Shown: positions 1 through 6,373, counted from the stretch's first letter. The stretch: DNA of 10,198 bases from Myxococcales bacterium UBA5297 (GCA_002408385.1 DHSB01000007.1:57520-67717); one strand, 5' to 3'. Notes: generated by a model not told the origin, from the sequence alone. Made by a program: numbers and translations.

Positions 1-490
1 GCGCCAGGCGGCCTCCGCGAGGGCAGGAGGGGAACGGCGCGCTCGCGGCGAGGTTGCGCGTCGCCTCGGGCCCCTTGCCGTGGTCCATGAAGCAAGCCGC
101 GAGCAGCTCCGGCTGCTCGGAGAGCGGCGCGCTCGGCCCGCCCCGCGCCGCGAACCGGTCCTCGGGCGCGGACCGGGGCACCATGACCATCAGCGCGAGC
201 GCGGCGGCCGCGCCGGCGATGACGGTGGGGAACGGCCAGGTGAAGGCGAACCCGCCGGCAAACAGCGGCTTGCGCTCGCGCGCCTCGAGCTTCTCGAACA
301 GCTCGACCCCGATGCGCTCGACCTCGGCCTTGCCGCCGTCGGCGGCCTGCTCGAAGGCCATCAGCCGATCGTAATAGGCGCGGCACCCCTCGCAGGCTGA
401 CAGGTGCTCCTGGAGCTTGCGCCGCTTGCGCGGGGACAGCGACTCGACGAAGTGCTGGTCGATGAGCGCTCTGGCCTTCCGCTCGTTCAT
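1..490 (-). CDS. zinc-finger anti-sigma-like membrane protein, partial (C-terminus off window)
   Basis: I read an open frame of 163 codons from ATG at 488-490 to the left edge with no stop. The N-terminal part has H29-x3-C33-x2-C36, the zf-HC2 pattern of zinc-binding anti-sigma domains. A hydrophobic stretch follows at about residues 86-104, then a presumably periplasmic region with C133 and C156. Proteins of this layout hold an ECF sigma factor at the inner membrane until a signal is received. The ATG shares an ATGA overlap with the sigma gene stop, and a GGAG lies 6 bases upstream at 497-500, so the two are very likely translationally coupled. The cytoplasmic domain before the span is about 80 residues, which is normal. 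The binding partner is inferred from position only. The zinc-finger and membrane calls are firm; anti-sigma activity is probable. Confidence 0.82.
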   Translation of the reverse strand, partial: MNERKARALIDQHFVESLSPRKRRKLQEHLSACEGCRAYYDRLMAFEQAADGGKAEVERIGVELFEKLEARERKPLFAGGFAFTWPFPTVIAGAAAALALMVMVPRSAPEDRFAARGGPSAPLSEQPELLAACFMDHGKGPEATRNLAASAPFPSCPRGGRLA

Positions 491-1194
491 CTCACGCTCC
501 GCGGCGCCGTGGCGGGAAAGCCCAGGCGTCGAACCGAGGTTTCGTCGGTAGGTTCCGGAGCGGGGGCGAAGGTGGGAAGGAAAACGGCGAGGAGGATCAC
601 GGCGGCCGCCGCCCGCTGCAGCTCGGCCCCGGCGACCTCCAGGTAGCCGACCCGCTTCATATGGGCGATCGCCTTCTCTCGCAGCTTCTTCTCGAGATAG
701 CGGACCTGGTCCTCGCTCATGCCGAACCGCTCGGCGGTCACTCGGCGCGCGGGCCGGGTCACCATGTGCGCGTCGAAGAAGGAGCGCTCGCGCTCACTCA
801 GCCCGGCAAGGAAGCCTTCGAGCACCTTGCGAGCAGCCTCTTCGTCGAGCTTACGATCGACCTCCGGGGGCTCGGCGGGCAGGTCCGAGGCGATTCGATC
901 GTTGCCCGCCTGGCGGATCCGCTCGGAGCGAAAGCGGTGCAGCAGCAGGTTCTTGGCGATGCCGAAAAGAAAGCCCTGGAAGGACGACATCCCGGAGAAG
1001 CGCAGGCGCGTCTCCTCCTTGAACGCGGTGAGGAAGACCTCCTGCACCAGGTCCCGCGCGTCGGCCGCGCCGTGCAGCCGGTCGCGGCAGAACCGATAGA
1101 CCCCCTCGCCGTAGGCGACGTAGACCTCGCGCAGGATCTGGCGCTCGCCCTTGCGAAACCCTCTGAGCAGCTCTGGCTTGCCGTCGAAAAACAT
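487..1194 (-). CDS. ECF-type RNA polymerase sigma factor with C-terminal hydrophobic segment
   Basis: The 235-aa protein has a sigma-70 region 2 at about residues 22-92, with acidic DARDLVQEVFLTAF followed by SSFQGFLFGIAKNLLLHRFRS. A region 4 lies at about 126-180: LSERE, then helix-turn-helix-like TAERFGMSEDQVRYLEKKLREK. It would direct RNA polymerase to a small regulon, held in check by the overlapping anti-sigma gene. ECF factors usually end soon after region 4 (around 170-200 aa). This one carries about 50 extra residues, including an uncharged stretch at 195-210 (AAAAVILLAVFLPTFA) flanked by R194 and a Pro-rich tail. That stretch could be a short membrane anchor. The frame is supported because its TGA overlaps the next gene's ATG. 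The start lies 15 bases after the AgmX-like gene stop, with only a weak AGGG as ribosome site. Which ECF group it belongs to I cannot tell. Confidence 0.85.
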   Translation of the reverse strand: MFFDGKPELLRGFRKGERQILREVYVAYGEGVYRFCRDRLHGAADARDLVQEVFLTAFKEETRLRFSGMSSFQGFLFGIAKNLLLHRFRSERIRQAGNDRIASDLPAEPPEVDRKLDEEAARKVLEGFLAGLSERERSFFDAHMVTRPARRVTAERFGMSEDQVRYLEKKLREKAIAHMKRVGYLEVAGAELQRAAAAVILLAVFLPTFAPAPEPTDETSVRRLGFPATAPRSVR

Positions 1195-1209
1195 CGGCTC
1201 GTCGCGTCC

Positions 1210-2805
1210 CTAGGCGCCGGCCGCGAGAACCAGCGGAATCTCGACGTCGAAGGCCTCTCCCTCGAACGACGGGAAGACGATGCGCTTGGCCTTCTGCTTG
1301 AGGCAGCCCCCGAGGTCCGAACGGTCGATGTCGGCCTTGTCGATGCCGGCGCTGGTGACGACCCCCGAGCTGCCGATGGTGAGCGTGATCTTGATCTTGC
1401 CGCCCGCGAAGCTCGGATTACGCCGCAGCTCGTTCTCGGTGCAAATCTGGAAGGCCTTCAGGTTCTTGCTGACGACCTCGCTGACAACCTTCGGCTCGAG
1501 CCCGGCGGCCCCGTCGACCGCCTGGGGCCGGTTGAGCATCTTGGGGTCGACCACCGGCATGGCCAGGTCCCTGTCGCGGTTCTTCAAGTGGCTCGCGAGC
1601 CGCTCGCGCTCCTCGGGGCTGGTGTTGAAGTCGATCTTCGGCCTGACGACGACCGGTCCCTCGCCGTCATCCGGCCCTCTCGCCGGTTCGGCGACCTTGC
1701 CGGGCTGCTTGCCTGGCTTCTTCTGACCGCCAGGACGGGGCTTGGGCTTTTCCGAATCGCCGAGCAGCAGGTTGCGCAGCCCCGAAAGACCCTCGGAGCT
1801 GAAGACCGAGGTCTTGACCTCCTGGCCGGTCGACTCGTCGACCCGGGTCAACTCGAGCTGCACGATGCGCAGGTGCGACAGCGCGTAGAGGGCCGCGACG
1901 GGCACCGCGACGAAGAGGCCTGCGGCGATGGCGATCTTCCACCAGGGGTTGCGCTTGGTGACGCCGGCCTTTGCCATGAAGAAGCGGGTCTGCTCGCCGA
2001 TCTCCCCGGGCTTGGAGATGCTCGGATTGTCGGGGACCGAGGCAAACGGATCGACCGGGGGACCCGCCTCGGCGCCCGCTGCCGGAGCGCTGCCTCCCGC
2101 CTCGCTCTCGAGGTCTCGAGCGACGAGGGCCGCGACGTCGATGGGCCGGTTGGTCTGGGTGGGCACGCCCACGTCGTCGTCGTCGAACAGCAGGCTGTCA
2201 AGCTGCTCGGGCGCACTCTGCGCAGCGACCGGCGGCGCGGCCGCAGCGGGCTGCTGCGCCGCGGGCTCGGGCACGGGCGGTGGGAGTGCTGGAGCGGGCG
2301 GCGGGGCCACAAGCAGCGTCTCGAACTCGCCCACCTCCTCTGCCTTCTTCCAGTCGATCTCCCCGTCCCGCCAGACGTAGGTCTGCGCAACGAGGCGCCC
2401 GGCCTTGAGCAGGCGCAGCGTCTCGGCTGGAGGCAGCGGGCCGAGCTGTTCGGCGTCGATGATCGCGTACCAGCCGTCCGACACCGTCGGGCCGGCGGGA
2501 GCGGGGGGCTCGACGGGAGCTGCCACAGGCGGAGGCGCGGCTGGCGCGGGCTGGGGCGAGGCCTGCGGCGCGGCGGCGGGCGCCGGGGACGAGGGGCTGT
2601 TGGCGCGAAGTGCCTCCTCCAGGTCGGAGAGCGAAGCGACGCGGGTCGCCTCCTCTTCCTCCTGGGGCTCCTCGACCTCCAGCGCCTTGCCGTTGACGGT
2701 GATCCGGTTGCCGCACTTGCTGCACTTGACGGCCACGACCTTTCCCCGGACTTTCTCGTCCGCGATGGTGTACTTGGCCGCACATTTGTCACAGGAGAAG
2801 CGCAC
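1210..2805 (-). CDS. AgmX/GltJ-like envelope protein: zinc ribbon, GYF_2 domain, TM, AgmX/PglI C-terminal domain
   Basis: The 531-aa protein begins with an MJ0042-type zinc ribbon (C5-x2-C8 and C28-x2-C31). A Pro/Ala linker follows, then a GYF_2-like domain at about 110-165 (GWYAIIDAEQLGPL, W145, W152). After a second Pro/Ala-rich linker comes one membrane span at about 289-309 (IAIAAGLFVAVPVAALYAL). A Lys/Pro linker sits around 353-372, and a TonB-like AgmX/PglI domain at about 437-529 contains ICTENELRR, GKIKITLTI and KRIVFPSF. This order matches Myxococcus AgmX/GltJ, whose cytoplasmic ribbon and GYF domains bind regulators of the gliding machinery while the C-terminus reaches the periplasm. 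It appears shorter than GltJ, and no other glt or agl genes are in view, so it is a paralogue-like family member rather than proven GltJ. The start codon is GTG (2803-2805), chosen because the family begins right before the first CxxC. Confidence 0.83.
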   Translation of the reverse strand: MRFSCDKCAAKYTIADEKVRGKVVAVKCSKCGNRITVNGKALEVEEPQEEEEATRVASLSDLEEALRANSPSSPAPAAAPQASPQPAPAAPPPVAAPVEPPAPAGPTVSDGWYAIIDAEQLGPLPPAETLRLLKAGRLVAQTYVWRDGEIDWKKAEEVGEFETLLVAPPPAPALPPPVPEPAAQQPAAAAPPVAAQSAPEQLDSLLFDDDDVGVPTQTNRPIDVAALVARDLESEAGGSAPAAGAEAGPPVDPFASVPDNPSISKPGEIGEQTRFFMAKAGVTKRNPWWKIAIAAGLFVAVPVAALYALSHLRIVQLELTRVDESTGQEVKTSVFSSEGLSGLRNLLLGDSEKPKPRPGGQKKPGKQPGKVAEPARGPDDGEGPVVVRPKIDFNTSPEERERLASHLKNRDRDLAMPVVDPKMLNRPQAVDGAAGLEPKVVSEVVSKNLKAFQICTENELRRNPSFAGGKIKITLTIGSSGVVTSAGIDKADIDRSDLGGCLKQKAKRIVFPSFEGEAFDVEIPLVLAAGA

Positions 2806-3011
2806 AGGAACCGAACCTTACCGTCGGCAGCGCCAGCCCTCGGTCACTCCGTGCGACAGCGGCGGTTGCCGCCAACGCACGCGCCTGCGAGGAGGACCTT
2901 TTGTCTGGTCGCACCGTGTTTGAACACGACTTTGTCGATGACGGGCTCTGGCGCATTGAGGTGCGCGAGAGGTTCGCAAGGCTGACGAATCTTAGATTCC
3001 ACCCGGGATCG

Positions 3012-3028
3012 GGTCAACGCGGTTGACC
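3012..3028. promoter_or_regulatory. 17-bp perfect palindrome, candidate operator
   Basis: The sequence GGTCAACGCGGTTGACC consists of perfect 7-base arms around a GCG centre. It lies 53 bases before the candidate -35 of the FYDLN gene and about 205 bases from the AgmX-like start. The size and symmetry suit a dimeric helix-turn-helix repressor site. No cognate regulator is encoded nearby, so its function is inferred. Confidence 0.45.
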
Positions 3029-3080
3029 GTCGCTCGGCGAGGGGCTCGCGTCAGCGCAATGCAGGCGGCCGTGGGGGCGC

Positions 3081-3107
3081 TTGACAACTCGCAAGCCCCT
3101 GGCTAAT
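3081..3107 (+). promoter_or_regulatory. candidate sigma-70-type promoter of the FYDLN gene
   Basis: TTGACA at 3081-3086 is a perfect -35 match. GCTAAT at 3102-3107 matches four of six -10 positions but leaves a 15-base spacer, shorter than the usual 16-18. Transcription would start about 50 bases before the ATG at 3166. Confidence 0.4.
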
Positions 3108-3165
3108 CAGGCGCGCCAAATCTGGCTCGACTTTCCACGCGCCGAAGAAGACGAGGTGTCCGAGG

Positions 3166-3432
3166 ATGGCTGCGAAGGACATGGGGACCAAGTACACCTG
3201 CTTCAAGTGTGGCACCCGGTTCTATGACCTCAAGCGACCCGAGCCCTTGTGCCCGAAGTGCGGGGCCGATCAGCGCGAGGCCGCTTCAATCAAGCCTCCG
3301 GAGAAGACCGAGCGCCGCCGCGCGGCCCGCGCCCCGGTCGAAGAGGTCGAAGAGGTCGAGCAAGAGCTCGTCGAGGAAGAGGAGATGGCCGCCGACGAGG
3401 ACTTCGGCGAAGAGCCCGACGAGGACTATTAG
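3166..3432 (+). CDS. FYDLN acid family zinc-ribbon protein (TIGR02300-like)
   Basis: The 88-aa protein has a single zinc ribbon, C12-x2-C15 and C29-x2-C32, with the family signature FYDL at 19-22 between the pairs. A short basic patch (ERRRAAR, 50-56) leads into a strongly acidic tail of Glu and Asp from residue 59 to the end. This matches the FYDLN_acid family, found mainly in proteobacteria; its molecular job is not established. The acidic tail suggests binding to a basic protein or competition with nucleic acid, which is my inference. A ribosome site GAGGTG at 3153-3158 sits 7 bases before the ATG. It is a single gene, head to head with the AgmX-like unit, which also begins with a CxxC zinc ribbon. 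The family call is firm and the function open. Confidence 0.85.
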   Translation: MAAKDMGTKYTCFKCGTRFYDLKRPEPLCPKCGADQREAASIKPPEKTERRRAARAPVEEVEEVEQELVEEEEMAADEDFGEEPDEDY

Positions 3433-3645
3433 CGAGGCGACGGTCGAGAGTCGACAGCCGGAGCCCTGGCCAGCACGGGGCCTGCTCTGCCCGGCGCACT
3501 TGGCTCGACTGCAACGGCTTTCGGGCTTCACCGGCCTCTCGCATCGCTCGCTCGCTGCCGAACCGCCGATGAGCTCGACTGGCAGCGGTCGCCACTCGAG
3601 AAGACCTCTGCAGTCGTGCCCGCCGGTCGAGACTGGCCTTTGCCT
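3433..3645. other. non-coding stretch after the FYDLN gene
   Basis: I find no supported gene, RNA gene or T-tract terminator in these 213 bases. A short hairpin GTCGA-GAG-TCGAC lies just after the FYDLN stop, and GCTCGACTG occurs twice (around 3503 and 3572). Neither has a clear role. The open frames here are antisense or composition-driven. Confidence 0.5.
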
Positions 3646-3822
3646 CTAGTCGGCTTCGCAAGAGCTGGCAGCCTGCCACTTCGCTTGGCGCTGCATCGCG
3701 TCGAGCTCGCGGACCGCGCGCTCGATCCGCCTCCAGAGCCGTTCATCGATCGCCTGCATGCCTGCCGGCCTTCGCTGCGCCACCCGGCGCCTGCGCGCGG
3801 CCGGCGCTTCGCTTCTCGTCAC
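3646..3822 (-). CDS. small hypothetical protein (58 aa, GTG start)
   Basis: The start GTG (3820-3822) is preceded, with a 4-base spacer, by AGGAGG at 3827-3832, the best ribosome-site match in this stretch. The frame continues for 58 codons to TAG. The N-terminus (about 1-21) is very basic, with RRRR at 10-13. The rest (AIDERLWRRIERAVRELDAM) looks like an amphipathic helix with W30, I33, V37 and L40, followed by a polar tail. I recognise no family. It lies downstream of the Nudix gene in the same direction but 321 bases away, so it may have its own promoter. The same frame stays open further upstream, but that extension is Gly/Ala/Arg-rich and does not look coding. This could be a real small basic protein or a chance ORF in GC-rich DNA. 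Confidence 0.4.
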   Translation of the reverse strand: MTRSEAPAARRRRVAQRRPAGMQAIDERLWRRIERAVRELDAMQRQAKWQAASSCEAD

Positions 3823-4143
3823 GGCGCCTCCTGTTCCCTGTCCGTCCATCGCGCGGGAGCAATTTGCAGGTGCCATGCCGCAGGGCGCTCGGGCCTCTAA
3901 GTCCGCGCAATCTCTCTTCGCGAGGCCGCTCGCACCGCGCCATTTCCCGCCAAGACCCGGGGCCCCAGGCCCGGGCGCTGCGGCATTCTTGACATGCCTC
4001 GGGCCGCCCGCCGCTCCGCTGGCGGCGCAAGCGGGCTCTTCCGCGGCGCGGTCGTCGAGACCCGCTCGAGCGCGCCCTCGCGCACGAAGGTCGACCGCAT
4101 GCCCGCCGGCCGGCACGCCCAGCCTTGCCTTCCGGGCTGCGCG
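3823..4143. other. non-coding stretch downstream of the Nudix gene
   Basis: These 321 bases hold several overlapping open frames on both strands, all rich in Arg, Ala, Gly and Pro with no recognisable domain, so I treat them as composition artefacts. GC-rich symmetric patches occur (GGGGCCCC near 3960, GCCGGCCGGC near 4106), but no stem followed by a T-run. TTGACA occurs at 3989-3994 with no -10 partner. Confidence 0.5.
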
Positions 4144-4716
4144 CTACGGCACGCGCTCTTGCCGGCCCAGCCCCGGGCAGCCGCGCAGCTTCCAGTGCAG
4201 CAGGGCGCTGGCGACCAAGGCGTGCGTGATGCGGCCCTCGAGCAGCAACGCGTCTACCGCCTCGATCGGCTCGATGACCACCTCCAGCTCCTCGGTGGCA
4301 TCGAGCTTCGGCTCAGCGGTTCGCCGGCATCCGGTCGCGAGGAAGGTGTGGGTCGTATTCGCTTGCAGGGCGGGGTTGGCGTGGATGGTGCCGAGCAGAC
4401 GCACCTCGCGCGCCTCGTACCCGGTCTCTTCGTACAGCTCGCGCACCGCCGCCTCGCGCGGGCTCTCGCCGGCATCGACCATGCCGCCGGGGATCTCCAA
4501 CGAGAGCTGGTCGATGCCGAATCGGTGCTGCCCGACGAGCAGGATCCCGCCCTCGTCGGTGAGGGCCACGAGGTTGACCCAGTCCGGGGAGTCGATGACG
4601 AAGAACTCGTGCGTCTCGCCGGTCCGAGGCGAGCAGAAGCGGTCGGCGCGGACCTTGAAAACTCGGCAGTCGCAGACCTCGCGGCCGCCGAGCCGGGCCC
4701 ATGGCTCGAGGCTCAT
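4144..4716 (-). CDS. Nudix hydrolase, ADP-ribose pyrophosphatase-like
   Basis: The 190-aa protein carries a complete Nudix box at residues 78-100: G78, E84, R92-E93, E96-E97 and G99, spaced as GX5EX7REUXEEXGU with Tyr at the last hydrophobic position. It is preceded by LEIPGG, and the upstream strands (VNLVALTDEGGILLVGQHRFG) are typical of the ADP-ribose/NDP-sugar pyrophosphatase subfamily. Such enzymes use Mg ions bound by the box glutamates to split ADP-ribose or sugar nucleotides into a nucleoside monophosphate and a sugar phosphate. The length fits that subfamily. The ATG overlaps the TGA of the upstream EcsC-like gene (ATGA at 4713-4716) and has no ribosome site of its own, so expression probably depends on translational coupling. 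The substrate cannot be fixed from sequence alone. Confidence 0.9.
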   Translation of the reverse strand: MSLEPWARLGGREVCDCRVFKVRADRFCSPRTGETHEFFVIDSPDWVNLVALTDEGGILLVGQHRFGIDQLSLEIPGGMVDAGESPREAAVRELYEETGYEAREVRLLGTIHANPALQANTTHTFLATGCRRTAEPKLDATEELEVVIEPIEAVDALLLEGRITHALVASALLHWKLRGCPGLGRQERVP

Positions 4717-5609
4717 GAGCGCGCGCGTGCCTTGCCCTTCGAACGCTCGGCGCTCGCCTTTCGGGCAGCGGGCTTCTTGGCACCGGCCGGCTTCTTCGTC
4801 GCAGCGGGCTTCTTGGCGCGGGCAGGCTTCTTCGCCGCAGCCGGCTTCTTCGCGCGGGCAGGCTTTCGGGCCGCGGGCCTCCTGGCGGCCGGCGTCTTTT
4901 CGCTGCGACGAGGCTGGCTACTCGCCTTCTTGCGGCCGTCGAGGGCCTTGATGACCGCCCTGCCGACTCTCATGGTCAGGGTCTTGTTCGCGGCGCTGGA
5001 GACAATGATCCCGACGAGCGGAACCGCGCGGGCGAGACCCTTGCCGGCGTACAGCAGGGCGAGCTTGACGAAGAGCGCGCCGACTATCTTGCCAAGCTGA
5101 CGAGGCGTGTAGTTCCAGATGGCGTCGGCCTGGACCTTGAGCACATCGGCGAGGGGATTGGTGCCGCTGCTCGCCTCGTAGGTGTGCGCCGCGGCCAGCA
5201 GATAGGCGAGCTGGCGTTCGCGCGGATCCTCGATGGAGTAGCCGCGCGCCGCCGCCAGGGCGAGCACCATCTCGACCTCGAACTTCAGGCACAGCGTCAT
5301 GTCGAGGAGGCTGCCGCCGAGGATCGCGGTCAGGCTGCCGAGGCCGGGGATGAGCGCGGGGAGCGCCGAAGCGCCACCGGCCATCGCGGTCTTGTTCGAG
5401 TAGGCCGACAGCAGCTTGGCCTCGACCGCCTTGCGCACCTGTTCCTCGCTCGCGTCGTTCGGAAGGCCGTCCCGGGTCTGCTCGGTAACCTCGGCGACGT
5501 GCCCGCGAATCTTCTCCGGCGCGTCCACGATGCGCTCGACCGCCGTCAAGAGAGCCTGCCCCTGCTTCGCGCTCTCGTCGCCTCGCTTGCTGCCTCTCGC
5601 CTGCGGCAT
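4713..5609 (-). CDS. EcsC-like helical protein with histone H1-like Lys/Pro/Ala tail
   Basis: I chose the ATG at 5607-5609 (298 aa) because GGAGG lies 4 bases upstream at 5614-5618; an in-frame start 32 codons earlier has no such site. Residues about 50-225 form a helical, partly hydrophobic domain. It contains ALPALIPGLGSLTAILGGSL (82-101), DMTLCLKFEVEMVLALAAARG and a late segment GLARAVPLVGIIVSSAANK (191-209) that recalls EcsC family proteins. The last 75 residues are Lys, Pro, Ala and Arg, with a six-residue repeat KKPAxA five times at 254-283, like eukaryotic H1 and bacterial histone-like tails. Such tails bind DNA or other polyanions. Membrane or membrane-edge location is inferred from the hydrophobic segments. 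It overlaps the Nudix gene by ATGA. The tail is certain; the EcsC assignment is moderate. Confidence 0.7.
   Translation of the reverse strand: MPQARGSKRGDESAKQGQALLTAVERIVDAPEKIRGHVAEVTEQTRDGLPNDASEEQVRKAVEAKLLSAYSNKTAMAGGASALPALIPGLGSLTAILGGSLLDMTLCLKFEVEMVLALAAARGYSIEDPRERQLAYLLAAAHTYEASSGTNPLADVLKVQADAIWNYTPRQLGKIVGALFVKLALLYAGKGLARAVPLVGIIVSSAANKTLTMRVGRAVIKALDGRKKASSQPRRSEKTPAARRPAARKPARAKKPAAAKKPARAKKPAATKKPAGAKKPAARKASAERSKGKARARS
4761..4850 (-). repeat. 18-bp in-frame tandem repeat coding KKPAxA
   Basis: Five copies of a six-codon unit (Lys-Lys-Pro-Ala-x-Ala/Thr/Arg) cover residues 254-283 of the EcsC-like protein. The copies differ mainly at codons five and six (Ala, Arg, Thr, Gly), so they are diverged rather than freshly expanded. 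Repeats of this kind can change copy number by slippage and so change tail length. Confidence 0.8.
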
Positions 5610-5637
5610 GGAGCCTCCGGTTCGGTTTGGTTGCCGA

Positions 5638-5667
5638 AGGATAGCCCCAACCAGGGTGCTCGCCCAA
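5638..5667 (-). promoter_or_regulatory. candidate promoter of the EcsC-like/Nudix unit
   Basis: On the minus strand TTGGGC (5662-5667) and TATCCT (5638-5643) are separated by 18 bases. The -10 matches four of six consensus positions and the -35 three of six. It would give a leader of about 20 bases before the chosen ATG. This is a weak match in the only gap between the two divergent genes. Confidence 0.3.
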
Positions 5668-5700
5668 GCGCCGGCGGGCCGGCTGCCGCCTCGAGCGGTG

Positions 5701-5728
5701 TTCACATGTCAGACCCGTCTGCTAGGTT
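5701..5728 (+). promoter_or_regulatory. candidate ssb promoter with internal palindrome
   Basis: TTCACA (5701-5706, five of six) and TAGGTT (5723-5728, three of six, preceded by TGC as in extended -10 elements) are 16 bases apart. The spacer holds the inverted repeat CAGAC-CC-GTCTG (5710-5721), a possible operator overlapping the promoter. It lies about 70 bases before the ssb start. Confidence 0.35.
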
Positions 5729-5800
5729 GGCGCGCACTCGGCGACCACACGTCCGAGGCCGCCTCGAGCCGAGGCGGGGGAAAATTGAAAGGAGCGGCAG

Positions 5801-6250
5801 ATGGCGAGCGTGAACAAGGCGATCATCGTAGGCAACCTCGGCAAGGACCCCGAGGTGCGCTACACGCAGAGCGGCCAGTCGGTGGCCACCTTCACCGTGG
5901 CGACCAACGACCGCTGGACCGACAAGAACACGGGCCAGCCTCAGGAGCGCACCGAGTGGCACCGCATCGTCGTCTGGGGCAAGCAGGCTGAAAACTGCGG
6001 CCAGTACCTGAAGAAGGGCCGCTCGGTCTACATCGAGGGGCGCATCCAGACGCGCGAGTGGACCGACAAGGAAGGCCAGAAGCGCTACACGACCGAGATC
6101 GTCGCCAACCAGGTCCAGTTCCTCGGCGGCCGCGACGGCGCCGGCCCGCGCGACGACTTCGGCCCCCCGCCTCCCGAGTTCGAGATGGGCCCCTCGGGCG
6201 GCGCAGGCGCAGGCCCAGGCGCAGGCGGCGAGGAAGACATCCCCTTCTAG
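5801..6250 (+). CDS. ssb: single-stranded DNA-binding protein SSB
   Basis: The 149-aa protein has a standard OB-fold at about residues 1-110, starting [18 protein letters not shown] and including W40, [11 protein letters not shown] (51-61) and [14 protein letters not shown] Gly/Pro linker (111-143) and the acidic tip EEDIPF (144-149) follow. SSB coats single-stranded DNA as a tetramer during replication, recombination and repair, and the tip docks partner enzymes. The length fits the usual bacterial range, with a short linker. AAAGGAG at 5788-5794 lies 6 bases before the ATG. It is a single gene, divergent from the EcsC-like unit and 238 bases before hslO, so probably transcribed alone. Confidence 0.97.
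   Translation: MASVNKAIIVGNLGKDPEVRYTQSGQSVATFTVATNDRWTDKNTGQPQERTEWHRIVVWGKQAENCGQYLKKGRSVYIEGRIQTREWTDKEGQKRYTTEIVANQVQFLGGRDGAGPRDDFGPPPPEFEMGPSGGAGAGPGAGGEEDIPF
6203..6226 (+). repeat. 6-bp microsatellite in the ssb linker
   Basis: Four copies of GCAGGC (the third is CCAGGC) encode alternating Ala/Pro and Gly at residues 135-142, just before the acidic tip. Copy changes would stay in frame and only alter linker length. Confidence 0.8.
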
Positions 6251-6357
6251 CCGCCCTCCGCTTTTCCTACGACCTTGCCCTCCCCCGTCCGCCCGCGCCG
6301 CTCCGTCCGCCGCGGGCGGCTCTCGCTGCGCGCGGCCTCTCGGCAAACCTCGGGCAG

Positions 6358-6373
6358 CCGGCGCCGACGCCGG
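6358..6373 (+). terminator. weak stem-loop between ssb and hslO
   Basis: A perfect stem CCGGCG / CGCCGG with loop CCGA is followed by GTGTTATC, which is only mildly T-rich. It sits 108 bases after the ssb stop and 115 bases before hslO. It could end ssb transcription, but the missing T-run makes this tentative. Confidence 0.25.

Larger units (their letters stand above)
2806..3165. other. 360-base divergent intergenic region
   Basis: This stretch separates the minus-strand AgmX-like unit from the plus-strand FYDLN gene. It holds a perfect 17-bp palindrome at 3012-3028, a smaller 13-base inverted repeat GAATCT-T-AGATTC at 2987-2999, a candidate plus-strand promoter at 3081-3107, and a doubtful 41-codon ORF at 2901-3026. 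I see no convincing minus-strand promoter for the AgmX-like unit. The base composition around 2980-3110 is less GC-rich than the flanking genes, as expected for control DNA. Confidence 0.7.

Noticed and set aside
661..2985. 774-codon plus-strand open frame
   Set aside because: It lies antisense over the sigma and AgmX-like genes, both of which have clear domains. Its protein is low-complexity Leu/Gly/Arg/Asp, as expected from the mirror of GC-rich codons.
3956..3975. GC-rich symmetric patch as a terminator
   Set aside because: The stem is imperfect, no T-run follows on either strand, and no gene ends close by.
3758..5100. Long plus-strand open frames (397 and 368 codons)
   Set aside because: They are antisense to the Nudix and EcsC-like genes. 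The Ala/Gly/Phe repeats are just the KKPAxA tail read backwards.
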